From an uncultured Collinsella sp. (GTDB lineage Bacteria > Actinomycetota > Coriobacteriia > Coriobacteriales > Coriobacteriaceae): a stretch of 46,853 nt of DNA. The notes under the pieces are model-generated. The model searched no databases, had not been told where the DNA came from, and was given only the letters and a program-made list of their open reading frames with translations. The stretch covers positions 1-46,853 of the forward strand of contig CASFIQ010000065.1 of assembly GCA_949294785.1 (NCBI GenBank), in the 5' to 3' direction. The number at the start of each line of letters is the position of its first letter. The first letter of the stretch is position 1. Position numbers and translations under genes: made by a program. Below, piece by piece: positions 1-8,355 of this stretch.

Positions 1-59
1 CCCTCCGCCTCGGCTTCGAGAATCGCCGCGCGCACCTGGTCGATATCGTGCAGTTCCAT
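1..59 (-). CDS. N-terminal fragment of an unidentified protein
   Basis: An ATG at 59-57 opens a frame that runs off the left edge, giving 19 full codons (MELHDIDQVRAAILEAEAE). It is preceded at 66-70 by GGAGG, six bases from the start, which strongly supports a real gene. A second ATG at 63-61 is in another frame and too close to the ribosome binding site. The fragment is too short to name; its acidic, helical look says nothing specific about function. It is transcribed away from the threonine aldolase-like gene, whose stop lies about 300 bases upstream of it. Confidence 0.6.
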   Translation of the reverse strand, partial: MELHDIDQVRAAILEAEAE

Positions 60-357
60 ACATGGCCTCCCATCTCACCTGGGACATGCGTCCCCGCTCG
101 GTGAGATAGGGCTACCCCGCATATCTGACCGGAATCGGAAAGAATCTGCACGGCGATTCGAAAGATGCCGTGCGCGTTCTGACAGAAATCTGACCAAGCG
201 AAATACGCAGCCATCTACCTGCAGGTTCGTTTTCACTCAAGATGCCGCTCGCCGCGTCGGCGCACACAGCTCCCCCATACATCGGGCAGCGAATCCACAA
301 GCTTCCCACGGATTCACGGTATAGGATTTCGCACGGGCCGGTCGCCAGCCGCCCGTC
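60..357. other. Intergenic region before the left-edge gene
   Basis: About 300 bases separate the aldolase stop codon from the left-edge gene, both on the minus strand. Apart from the GGAGG at 66-70 I see no convincing promoter hexamer pair, RNA gene or coding potential. A GC-rich imperfect inverted repeat just past the aldolase stop (about 335-356) could act as a terminator, but it has no T-tract. The open frames on either strand lack ribosome binding sites. Confidence 0.4.
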
Positions 358-1440
358 TTACCCGCGCAGGGCGCGCGCCGCCTCGCCCAGTTCGGTGATG
401 CCCGCGAGGTCGGTCGCCCAACTGGTCACGAAACGCGCGACGACGCGGCCGGCGCCCGCGGGATCGGGCTGCACCTGCAGCTCCGCCCCGAAGTCGCACG
501 CGAGCCTCTGCCCCTCGTCCGGCGTGACCCAGAAAAACTGCTGGTTGCCCGTCGTTTGGATGAAGGGCTCGAACCCCGCCCCGGTCATCTGGCGTTTGAG
601 CTCGAGCGCACACGCATTGGCATGGCGGGCGAGCTGCCAGTAGAGCACCTCGCCCGAGCCATCGTCCGTCGCAGGATCGAAGGCGGTCTCGTACTGCACG
701 CCCATGAGGCGGCCCTTGGCCATGAGGGAGCCGGCGCGCTTGATGAGGTACGGCAGGCGCTCGACCATGCGCGCACCGCGCGGGCTCGCCGGGTTCACCA
801 CCATCGCCTCACCGAAGAGCATGCCGTTTTTGGTGCCGCCCAGCGTGAACGCGGTCGCACGGCGGGCGATGTGGCGGATATCCAGGTCCGCACCCGCGGC
901 GGTCATGGCGCTCGCCATGCGCGCGCCGTCCACGTAGACGGCGAGCTCGCGCTCGTCCGCCCAATCGCAGAGCGCGTCGAACTCGGCGGCGGTGTAGACG
1001 TGCCCCAGCTCGCTCGTGTCGGAAAGGTAGATCATGCCCGGGCGCGTGGTATGGCTGCCGTTGGCGCGCCAGGACTCCCAGATAGGGTCGGCGCCGGCGG
1101 GCGTAAGCAGGCCGTACGGGTCCGCGGTGGCAAGCAGCCGGCGCCCTGCGCCCTCGATCGCGCCCGTCTCGTGGATGGTGGGATGGGCGTCGGCGGCGAG
1201 AATCGGCCCCTCGTACTCCTCGGTGAGGCAGCTGATCGCGAGGATGTTCGCGGCGGTGCCGCCGGGGATGAAGCGGACGTATGCGTCGTCGAGACCCACC
1301 TCGGCACGGATGAGCTCGGCGGCGCGGGCGCAATGGGCGTCCTCGCCGTACCCAACGGTCTGCTCCAGGTTCGTGCGTGCGAGCGCCTCCAAGATCTGGG
1401 GCGCGGCGCCCTCGCTGTAGTCGTTGCGGTACTGCTGCAT
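358..1440 (-). CDS. Low-specificity threonine aldolase-like PLP enzyme
   Basis: The predicted 360-residue cytosolic protein belongs to the beta-eliminating lyase/threonine aldolase fold-type I PLP family, which cleaves L-threonine or allo-threonine to glycine and acetaldehyde. Visible hallmarks are the N-terminal RNDYSEGA segment, IPGGTAAN near residues 58-65, the PLP-ring contact DGAR (171-174) and the Schiff-base lysine K204 in TLGGTKNGM. Length matches the family (about 340-360). I chose the ATG at 1440; ATGs at 1458 and 1446 sit before or inside the GGGGG ribosome binding site. The gene follows pyruvate kinase by only 27 bases on the same strand, so the two may be co-transcribed. Substrate preference cannot be read from the sequence. 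Confidence 0.85.
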   Translation of the reverse strand: MQQYRNDYSEGAAPQILEALARTNLEQTVGYGEDAHCARAAELIRAEVGLDDAYVRFIPGGTAANILAISCLTEEYEGPILAADAHPTIHETGAIEGAGRRLLATADPYGLLTPAGADPIWESWRANGSHTTRPGMIYLSDTSELGHVYTAAEFDALCDWADERELAVYVDGARMASAMTAAGADLDIRHIARRATAFTLGGTKNGMLFGEAMVVNPASPRGARMVERLPYLIKRAGSLMAKGRLMGVQYETAFDPATDDGSGEVLYWQLARHANACALELKRQMTGAGFEPFIQTTGNQQFFWVTPDEGQRLACDFGAELQVQPDPAGAGRVVARFVTSWATDLAGITELGEAARALRG

Positions 1441-1467
1441 CTTCATCCCCCGGCGCACCGATCGTAC

Positions 1468-2925
1468 CTAGCGCACCTGCGCCACGTAGACGACGTTGGT
1501 GGAGTTCACGCCGTCATCCAGCACCACCGAGGTCTCCGGGTCGCCCACGGTGACGACCGCGATATCGCCCGAGTGGACCACGCCGGAATCCTTCGCGACC
1601 TCAAGCGCGTTCTTGACGATGAACTTGACGTCGCCGTAGTCGTAATCCAGGCGCGGGTCGACACCCCAATAAAGCGTCATCTTGCGAACGGCCCACTCGT
1701 GCTGCGTCGCCGCCTGGATGGGCAGCGATGGGCGGAAGTTGGACACCAGGCGCGCGGAGCGGCCCGAGGAGGTGGGCGTCAGGATCGCACGGGCGTTCAC
1801 GTTGAAGGCGGTCGTGACCGCGGCGAGTCCCACCGCGTTGTTGATGACGTTGGCACCGGTCTCGTCCACGTGGATGTCCAGACGCGAATGCTCGGGCATG
1901 GTGGCCTCGGCGATGAGCGCGATATTGGCCATCATCTTCACGGCCTCGACCGGGTACTTGCCCGCGGCGGTCTCGCCGGAGAGCATGGTCGCGTCGGTAC
2001 CGCCGGAGATGGCGTTGGCGACGTCGGTCACCTCGGCGCGGGTCGGACGCGGGTTGCGGATCATGGAGTCGAGCATCTGCGTGGCGGTGATGACCGGCTT
2101 GTAGGCCTTGTTGCACTTCTGCAGGATCTCGCGCTGGATGATCGGGCAGACCTCGGGCGCCACCTCGACACCCAGGTCGCCGCGGGCGACCATGATGCCG
2201 TCTGCCTCCTTCAGGATCTCGTCGAACTTGTAGACCGCCACGGCGCACTCGATCTTGGGGATGATGCCCACGTGCTCGCCGCCGTTCTCGTCGCAGAGCT
2301 TGCGGATCTCGCGCACGCCCTCAGCGTCGCGGATGAACGAGGCGGCGATGAAGTCGATGCCCTCCTCCAGGCCGAAGAGGATGTCGGCGCGGTCCTGTTC
2401 GGTGATGGCGGGCAGCGACAGATGCGCGTTCGGGACGTTCACGCCCTTCTTCTCGCCCAGCTCGCCGCCGTTATCCACATGGCAGTACATATCCTGGCCG
2501 TCGATCTTCTCGACGGTGAGGCCGATCAGGCCGTCATCGACCAAGATCGTGCCGCCCACGTTGACCTCGTTGGGGAGGCCCAGGTGATCGAGGTAGAAAT
2601 GCTCGGCGGTGCCCTGCAGCTCCTCGGAGGTCTCGGCAGCGGTCACCACGACGGTGGAGCCGGTCTCGAGCGTGACCTTCTTGTGGCCCTTGAGGAAGCC
2701 CGTGCGGATCTCGGGGCCCTTGGTATCGAGCAGGATGCCGATCGGGGTGTCCAGCTCGCGCGCGATGCGCTTGACGCGCTCCATGCGCTCGCGATGCTCC
2801 TCATGGCTGCCGTGGCTGAAGTTGAAGCGGGCGACGTTCATGCCCGCCTTGATCATCTCGCGAAGCGTGTCCTCGCTGTCGCAAGCCGGTCCCATGGTGC
2901 ATACGATCTTGGTGCGCTTGTTCAT
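1468..2925 (-). CDS. pyk: Pyruvate kinase
   Basis: Pyruvate kinase transfers phosphate from phosphoenolpyruvate to ADP in the last step of glycolysis. The 485-residue protein has the standard TIM-barrel/B-domain/C-terminal domain layout: TKIVCTMGPA at the start, NFSHGSHEEH near residue 35, K224 and E226 in PKIE, the metal ligand D250 in MVARGDLGVE, T282 in ATQML and SGETAAGKYP near 316-325. It lacks the extra PEP-utiliser domain seen in some Bacillus enzymes. The ATG at 2925 is preceded by a GGAGG-type site. Upstream on the minus strand lies a weak -10 (TACACT, 2998-2993) and a GAACGGT-like direct repeat that recurs in other regulatory regions of this window. Confidence 0.97.
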   Translation of the reverse strand: MNKRTKIVCTMGPACDSEDTLREMIKAGMNVARFNFSHGSHEEHRERMERVKRIARELDTPIGILLDTKGPEIRTGFLKGHKKVTLETGSTVVVTAAETSEELQGTAEHFYLDHLGLPNEVNVGGTILVDDGLIGLTVEKIDGQDMYCHVDNGGELGEKKGVNVPNAHLSLPAITEQDRADILFGLEEGIDFIAASFIRDAEGVREIRKLCDENGGEHVGIIPKIECAVAVYKFDEILKEADGIMVARGDLGVEVAPEVCPIIQREILQKCNKAYKPVITATQMLDSMIRNPRPTRAEVTDVANAISGGTDATMLSGETAAGKYPVEAVKMMANIALIAEATMPEHSRLDIHVDETGANVINNAVGLAAVTTAFNVNARAILTPTSSGRSARLVSNFRPSLPIQAATQHEWAVRKMTLYWGVDPRLDYDYGDVKFIVKNALEVAKDSGVVHSGDIAVVTVGDPETSVVLDDGVNSTNVVYVAQVR

Positions 2926-3091
2926 GCATTCCTCCCCGTCGGGTCATTCGCCGTGCCCGGGCATGCAGTCCCCGCACGGCCGCGTTGTGGCTAGTGTACG
3001 GTATTCGACGCGCGTAAACGGCAGCGATTACACCAAACGCGCAAATAGCTAACTATCCCCTTACCTTGCGTGATGCGCACGGCCCGAGACG

Positions 3092-3172
3092 AGAGGATCC
3101 GGGCAGCTCCCCGCGAACGTCCTCGCCGCGATGCGGCTGCGGATTGTTCGCGGGGAGCTGCCCGGATCCTCT
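3092..3172 (+). repeat. Long palindromic element, copy E1
   Basis: A perfect 27-bp inverted repeat (3092-3118 with 3146-3172) encloses a 27-base core (3119-3145). The core opens with GTCCTC, has an apical hairpin GCCGC-GAT-GCGGC and ends CTGCGGATT. The same core, with compensatory changes in the apical stem, recurs at 3907-3933, 45238-45263 and 45461-45487. E1 lies in a divergent intergenic region upstream of both neighbours and has no T-tract, so it is not an obvious terminator of a visible gene. Confidence 0.85.
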
Positions 3173-3205
3173 AGAGACCGCGGTGAATTCCCTAGGGTGC
3201 ACTCA

Positions 3206-3232
3206 TAATATGTATAATCATACGTATCAAAA
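3206..3232 (+). promoter_or_regulatory. Toxin-antitoxin promoter with candidate operator
   Basis: A consensus -10 TATAAT at 3213-3218 lies inside an AT-rich imperfect palindrome (GTAT-AATC-ATAC at 3212-3223 and flanks). Phd/YefM antitoxins usually repress their own promoter by binding such palindromes across the -10. A clear -35 is not visible. The antitoxin start follows about 30 bases downstream. Confidence 0.55.
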
Positions 3233-3249
3233 CGTTCGAAGGAGTGCGT

Positions 3250-3537
3250 ATGCCCGTCGTCGTGCCCGTGACCGAGATGCAGAGAAACGGTGCCGCCCTC
3301 ACCGATGAGGCGATGCGCACCAAAGAGCCGATATACCTGACGCGGCGGGGAAAGTCCGCCGTGGTGCTGATCGATGCCGAGGAATTCGACCGGCGCATGG
3401 CGTATCGCGACGGCATCATCGCCCGCGAGGAACGCGCCTATGCCGGCATCATGCGCGGGCATGAGGAGATCGCCCGGGGCAATGGCGTCCCGCTCTCTGC
3501 AGCGCTCGAACAACTTGGTGATGATTGGGGCAGATGA
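3250..3537 (+). CDS. Phd/YefM-type antitoxin
   Basis: A 95-residue protein with the pattern of type II antitoxins of the Phd/YefM/RelB kind: an N-terminal DNA-binding half (MPVVVPVTEMQRNG, then EPIYLTRRGKSAVVLIDAEEFDRR) and a charged C-terminal tail that would wrap the toxin. The ATG at 3250 is chosen because GAAGGAG at 3238-3244 is optimally spaced; a GTG at 3244 overlaps that site. It overlaps the toxin gene by about 17 bases, the usual translational coupling. It should neutralise the toxin and repress the operon with it. The family assignment is firm; the exact subfamily is not. Confidence 0.85.
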   Translation: MPVVVPVTEMQRNGAALTDEAMRTKEPIYLTRRGKSAVVLIDAEEFDRRMAYRDGIIAREERAYAGIMRGHEEIARGNGVPLSAALEQLGDDWGR

Positions 3538-3832
3538 CGTGGACGGCTACGAGATCGTCCTCGCCCCTTCGGTTATCGATGTCATGGCGGGCATAACCTC
3601 GAAAGACGATGCGCGCCGTGTGCGGCGACGTCTTGAAGCGCTCGCCATCGCGCCTCATATGGGCACGGTCTACGACCCCATCTACCCATCTGCCCGTCCG
3701 CCGCATGAAGTGCTCGTAACCTTCGCGGGGCATTTCGGCATCTATTACACGATTGATGCCGACGCCCATCAGGTATGCGTCGAATATCTCGAGGACTGCC
3801 GGCGGGACCCTGAGGAAAAGTTCCGGTCCTGA
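3521..3832 (+). CDS. RelE/ParE-family toxin
   Basis: A 103-residue basic protein with the RelE/ParE superfamily layout: YEIVLAPSVIDVMAGI (strand-helix), an Arg-rich second helix (DDARRVRRRLEAL), central LVTFAGHFGIYYTID strands and a C-terminal VCVEYLEDCRRDP. RelE relatives cut ribosome-bound mRNA and ParE relatives poison gyrase; which applies cannot be told here. ATG 3521 gives a typical overlap with the antitoxin but has a poor ribosome binding site; GTG 3539, preceded by GGGG, is an alternative that removes six residues. The gene converges on the aldolase gene, with palindromic element E2 between them. Confidence 0.8.
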   Translation: MIGADDVDGYEIVLAPSVIDVMAGITSKDDARRVRRRLEALAIAPHMGTVYDPIYPSARPPHEVLVTFAGHFGIYYTIDADAHQVCVEYLEDCRRDPEEKFRS

Positions 3833-3881
3833 GCAGAATCCTTTGTCGGCGCCATCCCGATCCCGCACTGGTAACGCAAGA

Positions 3882-3957
3882 GCCCCGGTCGGGCTTTCCC
3901 GCGAACAATCCGCAGGCGCCTTGCGCCGAGGACGTTCGCGGGGAACCCGACCGGGGC
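3882..3957 (-). repeat. Long palindromic element, copy E2 (aldolase 3' end)
   Basis: Arms 3882-3906 and 3934-3957 pair almost fully and enclose a 27-base core that, read on the minus strand, begins GTCCTC and ends CTGCGGATT, as in E1. The apical stem is GGCGC-AAG-GCGCC, a covarying version of E1. It lies between the convergent toxin and aldolase genes, 25 bases past the aldolase stop, and is a plausible bidirectional terminator or 3'-end stabiliser. In the aldolase transcript the core reads in the GTCCTC-first orientation. Confidence 0.8.
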
Positions 3958-3982
3958 CCCGAGAAGTTATGGCGAGAAGACC

Positions 3983-4831
3983 TTAGGCGCGGCCGACCGA
4001 GCCCAGGTTCTCCATGCGGATCTTCACGATCTTGGTGATCTCGGCCATGCCCGCCTGACCAGGCTTCTTGGGGTCGAAGCAGGTGGGGTTCTCGGCCATG
4101 TAGGCCATGAAGCCACGGGTGAAGGCCTGGCGGAGCTCGGTGGCGTAGTTGACCTTGCAGATGCCGTTCTTCACGGCCTCGGCGACCTGCTCATCGGGCA
4201 CGCCAGAGGTGCCGTGCAGCACGAGCGGCACGTCCACCGCGGCGCGGATCGCCTTCACGACGTCCTGCTCGATATGCGGCTCGGCGGTGTAGACGCCGTG
4301 CGAGGTGCCCACGCCGATGGCGAGCGAGGTGCAGCCGGTGCGCTCCACGAACTCGCGGGCCTCGTCCGGATCGGTGTAGGGGCTCTCGCCCTCGACCTCG
4401 ACGTCGTCCTCCTTGCCGCCGACCTTGCCGAGCTCGGCCTCGACGGGCACGCCCATGGCGGCGCCGGCGTCGGCAACGAGCTTGGTGAGGGCGATGTTGT
4501 CCTCGAAGGTCTCGTGGCTGCCGTCGATCATGACGGAGGTGTAGCCGGTCCGCAGGGCCTTCATGCAGCGGTCGTAGCCGTCGCCGTGGTCGAGGTGAAG
4601 CGCCACGGGCACCGAGGTGCGCTCGGCAGCCGCCTTGACCATGCCGTAGAAGTAATCGAGGCCGGTCATCTTGATCGTGCCCGAGGTGGTCTGCATGATG
4701 ACGGGGGACTTGGTCTCCTCGGCGGCGGCGAGGACCGCCATGACGAACTCGAGGTTCTCGACGTTGAAGGCGCCCACGGCGTAGTGGTTCTTCTGCGCGT
4801 CGAGCAGCATCTCCTTGGTGGTTACGAGCAT
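3983..4831 (-). CDS. Class II fructose/tagatose-bisphosphate aldolase
   Basis: A 282-residue zinc-dependent class II aldolase of the GatY/KbaY/Fba type, which cleaves tagatose-1,6- or fructose-1,6-bisphosphate to dihydroxyacetone phosphate and glyceraldehyde-3-phosphate. The catalytic D81 and zinc ligand H82 lie in HLDHG; further zinc ligands are H178 (GTSHG) and H206 (LVLHGTSG); E132 is in EAELGKVGG. Length fits GatY/KbaY (about 284). ATG 4831 has an AGGAG site; the frame is open much further upstream but without homology. As the last step downstream of AgaS and a LacC-type kinase, tagatose-1,6-bisphosphate is the likely substrate, though the enzyme could also serve glycolysis. Confidence 0.9.
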   Translation of the reverse strand: MLVTTKEMLLDAQKNHYAVGAFNVENLEFVMAVLAAAEETKSPVIMQTTSGTIKMTGLDYFYGMVKAAAERTSVPVALHLDHGDGYDRCMKALRTGYTSVMIDGSHETFEDNIALTKLVADAGAAMGVPVEAELGKVGGKEDDVEVEGESPYTDPDEAREFVERTGCTSLAIGVGTSHGVYTAEPHIEQDVVKAIRAAVDVPLVLHGTSGVPDEQVAEAVKNGICKVNYATELRQAFTRGFMAYMAENPTCFDPKKPGQAGMAEITKIVKIRMENLGSVGRA

Positions 4832-4942
4832 CGCGTATCTCCTTTCCTCCCCGCGCGCGGCGGGTCCCATATATAGCAATGATACCGCGCCGGAACGCCG
4901 AACGGCGCGTCCGGGCGGCGCCGGCCATCCCGCGGCGCAGAC

Positions 4943-4977
4943 GGCCCGCCGGCAGCGGATGGGCTTGCCGGCGGGCC
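4943..4977 (-). terminator. Hairpin after the sugar-phosphate kinase gene
   Basis: A perfect 12-bp GC-rich stem (4943-4954 with 4966-4977) with an 11-base loop lies six bases past the kinase stop codon. No T-tract follows on the minus strand, so it may be a weak terminator or a processing/stability hairpin between the kinase and aldolase genes. Confidence 0.55.
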
Positions 4978-4983
4978 CGGTTG

Positions 4984-5919
4984 CTAGACCTCGGTGACCT
5001 CGATCGAATCGAAGACCTCGTCCCAATGCTCGATGGCGAGGTGCCCCGTCTGCGGGTCCATGGCATTGAGCTTGCCGCAGGTGTTGCCCCAGCGCAGGAC
5101 GTCGACGGGCTCCATGCCGGCGGCGATGGCGTGGGCGAAACCGGCCACGGTGGAATCGCCCGAGCCGGTGGCGTTCACCGCGGCGATGGCGGGCGTCACC
5201 ACACGGTAGCGCTTGCCCTCGTGGAAGGCGACCGCGCCCGCGGCACCCATGGTCACCACGACCCAGGAGATGCCCGCAAAGCGCGGGTCCGCCGCGACGG
5301 CATCTCCCAGCGCGGCGGCCTCCTCGGTGGTGAACGACGTGCCCAGAAGCTGGTTGATCTCGGTGAGGTTGGGCTTCACGAGCGTGGGCTTCACCGCGGC
5401 GGCGAGCGCCGCATCGAGCGCGGCGCCCGAGGTGTCCAGAAGCACCGGGCACCCGGCCTCGGCAGCGAGCTTCACGAGCTCGACGTAGTAATCGGCGGGA
5501 ACGCCCTTGGGCAGGCTCCCCGAGATGGTGACGCACCCGGCGTCCTTCACCAGGTCGGCGAAGTTCGCCGTGAAGGCGGCGAGCTCCTCGGTCGAGACGG
5601 CCGGACCGCTCTCCAGAAGCTCGGTCTGGTTGCCGTCGTGCAAAAGGGCGATGCAGGTGCGCGACTCGCCCGCGATCGGCGTGAAGCGATGGCGAATGCC
5701 GTCGGCATCCATGAGGTCGCCCAGATAGGCACCGGAATGCCCGCCCAGAAGACCCGTGGCGACGACATCGTCGCCCAGCTGGACGAGCACGCGGCTGACG
5801 TTCAGGCCCTTGCCGCCCGCAGTCTTGGCCGGGGTGACGCGGTTCACGTCATCGACGACGAGGTGCTCGACCTCGTAGCGCGTGTCGATCGAGGGGTTCA
5901 GCGTGACGGTGAGAATCAT
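4984..5919 (-). CDS. PfkB-family tagatose-6-phosphate/1-phosphofructokinase
   Basis: A 311-residue ribokinase-superfamily sugar-phosphate kinase of the LacC/FruK group, starting MILTVTLNPSID as is typical. Visible motifs are AGGKGLNVSR (34-43), the substrate/phosphate region GSLPKG (134-139) and the ATP-site/catalytic-base motif GSGDS with D255 (usual form GAGDS). It would phosphorylate tagatose-6-phosphate (or fructose-1-phosphate) for the aldolase encoded next. It follows nagA by 12 bases on the same strand and likely shares its transcript. Context favours tagatose-6-phosphate, but LacC and FruK cannot be separated securely by eye. Confidence 0.87.
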   Translation of the reverse strand: MILTVTLNPSIDTRYEVEHLVVDDVNRVTPAKTAGGKGLNVSRVLVQLGDDVVATGLLGGHSGAYLGDLMDADGIRHRFTPIAGESRTCIALLHDGNQTELLESGPAVSTEELAAFTANFADLVKDAGCVTISGSLPKGVPADYYVELVKLAAEAGCPVLLDTSGAALDAALAAAVKPTLVKPNLTEINQLLGTSFTTEEAAALGDAVAADPRFAGISWVVVTMGAAGAVAFHEGKRYRVVTPAIAAVNATGSGDSTVAGFAHAIAAGMEPVDVLRWGNTCGKLNAMDPQTGHLAIEHWDEVFDSIEVTEV

Positions 5920-5931
5920 GTGCTGCCTGCC

Positions 5932-7101
5932 TTACGCGTTCACGGAGACGCCGGCCACATAGGTGTCGGCGAGCGTCATATCGGCGTTGAAGATGGTGAG
6001 GTCGGCGACACGGCCCGGCTTGATGGAGCCGAAGCGGTCGTCGACGCGCGCGGAGCGCGCCGGGACCTCGGACGCCATGCGGATGGCGTGGTCGGCGCTC
6101 ACGATCTGCCAATCGACCATGTTCTTCACACCGCGTGCGAGGTTCAGGACCGAGCCGGCGATCGAGCCCGTGGTGCCGTCCTCGTTCTTGATGTAGCACA
6201 GACCGTCTTTCATCACGACCGGCATGCCGCCCGAGACGTAGTCGCCCTCGGGCATGCCGCCGCAGATGAGGCAGTCGGTGATGAGCACCGTGTGCTGCCA
6301 GCCCTTGGCATCCACCAGCGCCTTGATGGCGGCGGGGACCACGTGCTTGCCGTCGCAGATGATCTCGGCATAGGTCGACGGCGTCGTCATCGCGGTACCG
6401 GTCACGCCCGGATCGCGGTGGTGGAGGCCGCGCTGGCCGTTATAGGTGTGGACGAAGCAGGTTGCTCCGGCGTTCACCGCGGCGAGCGCCTCATCGTAGG
6501 TGGCGTCCGAATGGCCGATCGCGGTGACGACGCCCTTCTTGTCGAGCGCGGCGATGTAATCGAGGGCGCCGGGCTTCTCCGCTGCGAGCGCGCTCTTGAC
6601 GATGCGGCCGCCCGCCGCCTCCTGCCAGCGGTCGAAGACCTCGACGGTGGGATCGATCAGGTAGACCGGGTTCTGGGCGCCTACATGCGCCGTGGTGAAG
6701 AAGGGCCCCTCCAGGAAAATGCCGGCGATGTGCGCGCCGCGGAAGTCCCCGCCGCGCCGGTCGTCCGCCGTCGCAATGGCGTGGCAGGCGCGCTCGATGT
6801 CCTCGACGGACTCGGTGAACGTGGTGGGGATCCACGCGGTGGTGCCGGACTTCGCGAGCGCGATGCTCGAGTCGTCAATCGCCGCGGGGTCGCAATCGGT
6901 GGTCGCATGGTTGTGGAAGCCGTGGATATGGGTGTCCACCAGGCCCGGGCCCACGATGGCGCCGGGGTACTCGACGATGTCGCATGCGGGCTTCTCGGCG
7001 GACCAGCTGCCGAAGACGCCGTCCTCGATCGTGAGGTAGCCACCCTGGACGGTGGCACCGGGAAGCACGAATTTGTCAGCGGAGATTGCAAACGTAGCCA
7101 T
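5932..7101 (-). CDS. nagA: N-acetylglucosamine/galactosamine-6-phosphate deacetylase
   Basis: A 389-residue amidohydrolase-superfamily enzyme that removes acetate from N-acetylhexosamine-6-phosphate. Metal and catalytic residues are visible: H58 and H60 in DTHIHG, E131 in FLEGPF, H197 in GHSDA, H218 in HTYNGQRG and the catalytic aspartate D276 in ITDC (TDA in most NagA). ATG 7101 has AGGAG seven bases upstream; the open frame extends 23 codons further without support. Beside AgaS it probably acts on GalNAc-6-phosphate (the AgaA role). It lies between the AgaS and kinase genes. Confidence 0.92.
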   Translation of the reverse strand: MATFAISADKFVLPGATVQGGYLTIEDGVFGSWSAEKPACDIVEYPGAIVGPGLVDTHIHGFHNHATTDCDPAAIDDSSIALAKSGTTAWIPTTFTESVEDIERACHAIATADDRRGGDFRGAHIAGIFLEGPFFTTAHVGAQNPVYLIDPTVEVFDRWQEAAGGRIVKSALAAEKPGALDYIAALDKKGVVTAIGHSDATYDEALAAVNAGATCFVHTYNGQRGLHHRDPGVTGTAMTTPSTYAEIICDGKHVVPAAIKALVDAKGWQHTVLITDCLICGGMPEGDYVSGGMPVVMKDGLCYIKNEDGTTGSIAGSVLNLARGVKNMVDWQIVSADHAIRMASEVPARSARVDDRFGSIKPGRVADLTIFNADMTLADTYVAGVSVNA

Positions 7102-7188
7102 GAGCTGCTCCTCAATTACGTGACTCGTCGCAACGAGCGGGGGCGAGCCTGAAAGCCCGCCCCTCCCCATGCGCGAACGCCTTGCCTT

Positions 7189-8355
7189 CTATGCCTCGAA
7201 CGGATGGATGGTGACGCCCTTGACCACGCGGTTCACCGTGCCGGTGGGGCTCGGCGTGTCGGGGGTGTTGCCCACGCGGACCGAGTTCAGAAGCGACACG
7301 ACCTGCGCGACCATCACAAACGGCAGCGCCAGATAACCCTCGGGAAGCGGCGCGCGGCCGGCGAAGGTGAAGCTCTCGCCCGCGAAGGCGGGGTCCGCAT
7401 CCTGCTGGACGGCGATGGTCTTACGCGCGATCTTGTCGCCGTCGATCTCGTTCAGGATGTCGAGGTCGTACAGACGGGTATACGGATCGTTGTTCATGAA
7501 GACGAAGACGAGGGTCTTGTCGTCCACGAAGCTCTTGGGTCCGTGACGGTAGCCCATCGAGCTGTCCCACGAGGTGGCGACGAGGCCGTGGGCGAGCTCG
7601 AGGATCTTGAGCTGGCTCTCCTGGGCGAGGCCCACGAACGAGCCGGAGCCCAGGTAGGTGACGCGGTTGAAGTCACCGGAGAGATACGCGGCGACCTCGT
7701 CCTCGCGTGCGACGACCTCGCGGCCCATCTCGGCAGCCTGGCGCACCCAGGCGAGCTTCTGCTCGTCCGAAGCGGTATCGAAGATGAGGGTCGAGAGCAG
7801 CGTCATGCACGAGTAGCTGCCCGTCATGGCGAAGCCCTTGTCGTTCGCGCGCGGGATGAGCAGCGTGAGGGCATCCGGATCATCAGCGCTCTCGACGGCG
7901 AGTTTGCCTTCAGGGGCGCAGGTGATGTTCAGGAACTTGATGTTCTTGACGTACTTGCGCGCGACGTCGACCGCGGCGAGGCTCTCGGGGCTGTTGCCCG
8001 AGCGCGCGAAGGACACAAGGATCGTCGGGTCCTCGGCGCGCAGGAAGTCGCGCGGCGCCGAGACGATATCGGTGGTGGCGATGGGCTTGAAGTCGTACAG
8101 GTCGGTATCGCCCGCATGGCGCAGGTAGGGCGCCGCGGTATCGCCCACGTAGTCGGAGGTGCCGGCACCGGTGAAGATCACGCTCACGCGGCCCTCGCCC
8201 ATAGCGCGGGCATCCGCCAGAAACGTCTCGATGGCCGCCTTGTTGTCCGTGTAGATCTGGAAGGTGTCCTCCCAAAGATCAGGCTGCTGCTTGATCTCGG
8301 CCGTGGTGATGTCGGCACCGAGGGCCCTCAAATCCTCAACGGTTTTCTCAAACAT
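7189..8355 (-). CDS. agaS: AgaS-type galactosamine-6-phosphate deaminase/isomerase
   Basis: A 388-residue protein with two SIS (sugar isomerase) domains, as in AgaS, which converts galactosamine-6-phosphate to tagatose-6-phosphate and ammonia. Motifs include FTGAGTSDYVGDT in domain one, the phosphosugar-binding SFARSGNSPES, LGSGSFVGLAQE opening domain two, and the helical SSMGYRHGPKS segment. Two consecutive ATGs exist; 8355 is preferred because AAAGGAG sits five bases upstream of it. Its position between the GntR regulator and nagA, with kinase and aldolase following, completes the galactosamine branch. A glucosamine-6-phosphate isomerase of the SIS type is the alternative reading. Confidence 0.88.
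   Translation of the reverse strand: MFEKTVEDLRALGADITTAEIKQQPDLWEDTFQIYTDNKAAIETFLADARAMGEGRVSVIFTGAGTSDYVGDTAAPYLRHAGDTDLYDFKPIATTDIVSAPRDFLRAEDPTILVSFARSGNSPESLAAVDVARKYVKNIKFLNITCAPEGKLAVESADDPDALTLLIPRANDKGFAMTGSYSCMTLLSTLIFDTASDEQKLAWVRQAAEMGREVVAREDEVAAYLSGDFNRVTYLGSGSFVGLAQESQLKILELAHGLVATSWDSSMGYRHGPKSFVDDKTLVFVFMNNDPYTRLYDLDILNEIDGDKIARKTIAVQQDADPAFAGESFTFAGRAPLPEGYLALPFVMVAQVVSLLNSVRVGNTPDTPSPTGTVNRVVKGVTIHPFEA

Larger units (their letters stand above)
2926..3249. other. Divergent regulatory region between pyk and the toxin-antitoxin genes
   Basis: This 324-base region holds the pyk promoter side (2926-3060), a long perfect palindrome (3092-3172) and the toxin-antitoxin promoter/operator (3205-3244). 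The sequences ACGGT at 2998-3002 and ACGG at 3018-3021 form a 20-base-spaced direct repeat resembling 21-base-spaced repeats elsewhere in the window. I see no RNA gene or coding region. Confidence 0.5.

Noticed and set aside
112-309. Small minus-strand open frame between the left-edge gene and the aldolase-like gene
   Set aside because: It has no ribosome binding site or recognisable motif and is cysteine/arginine-rich in the manner of random GC-rich sequence.
556-2994. Long plus-strand open frame opposite the aldolase-like gene and pyk
   Set aside because: It is the GC-driven shadow of two clearly recognisable minus-strand genes; its translation is low-complexity (Arg, Gly, His, Asp-rich) and matches no family.
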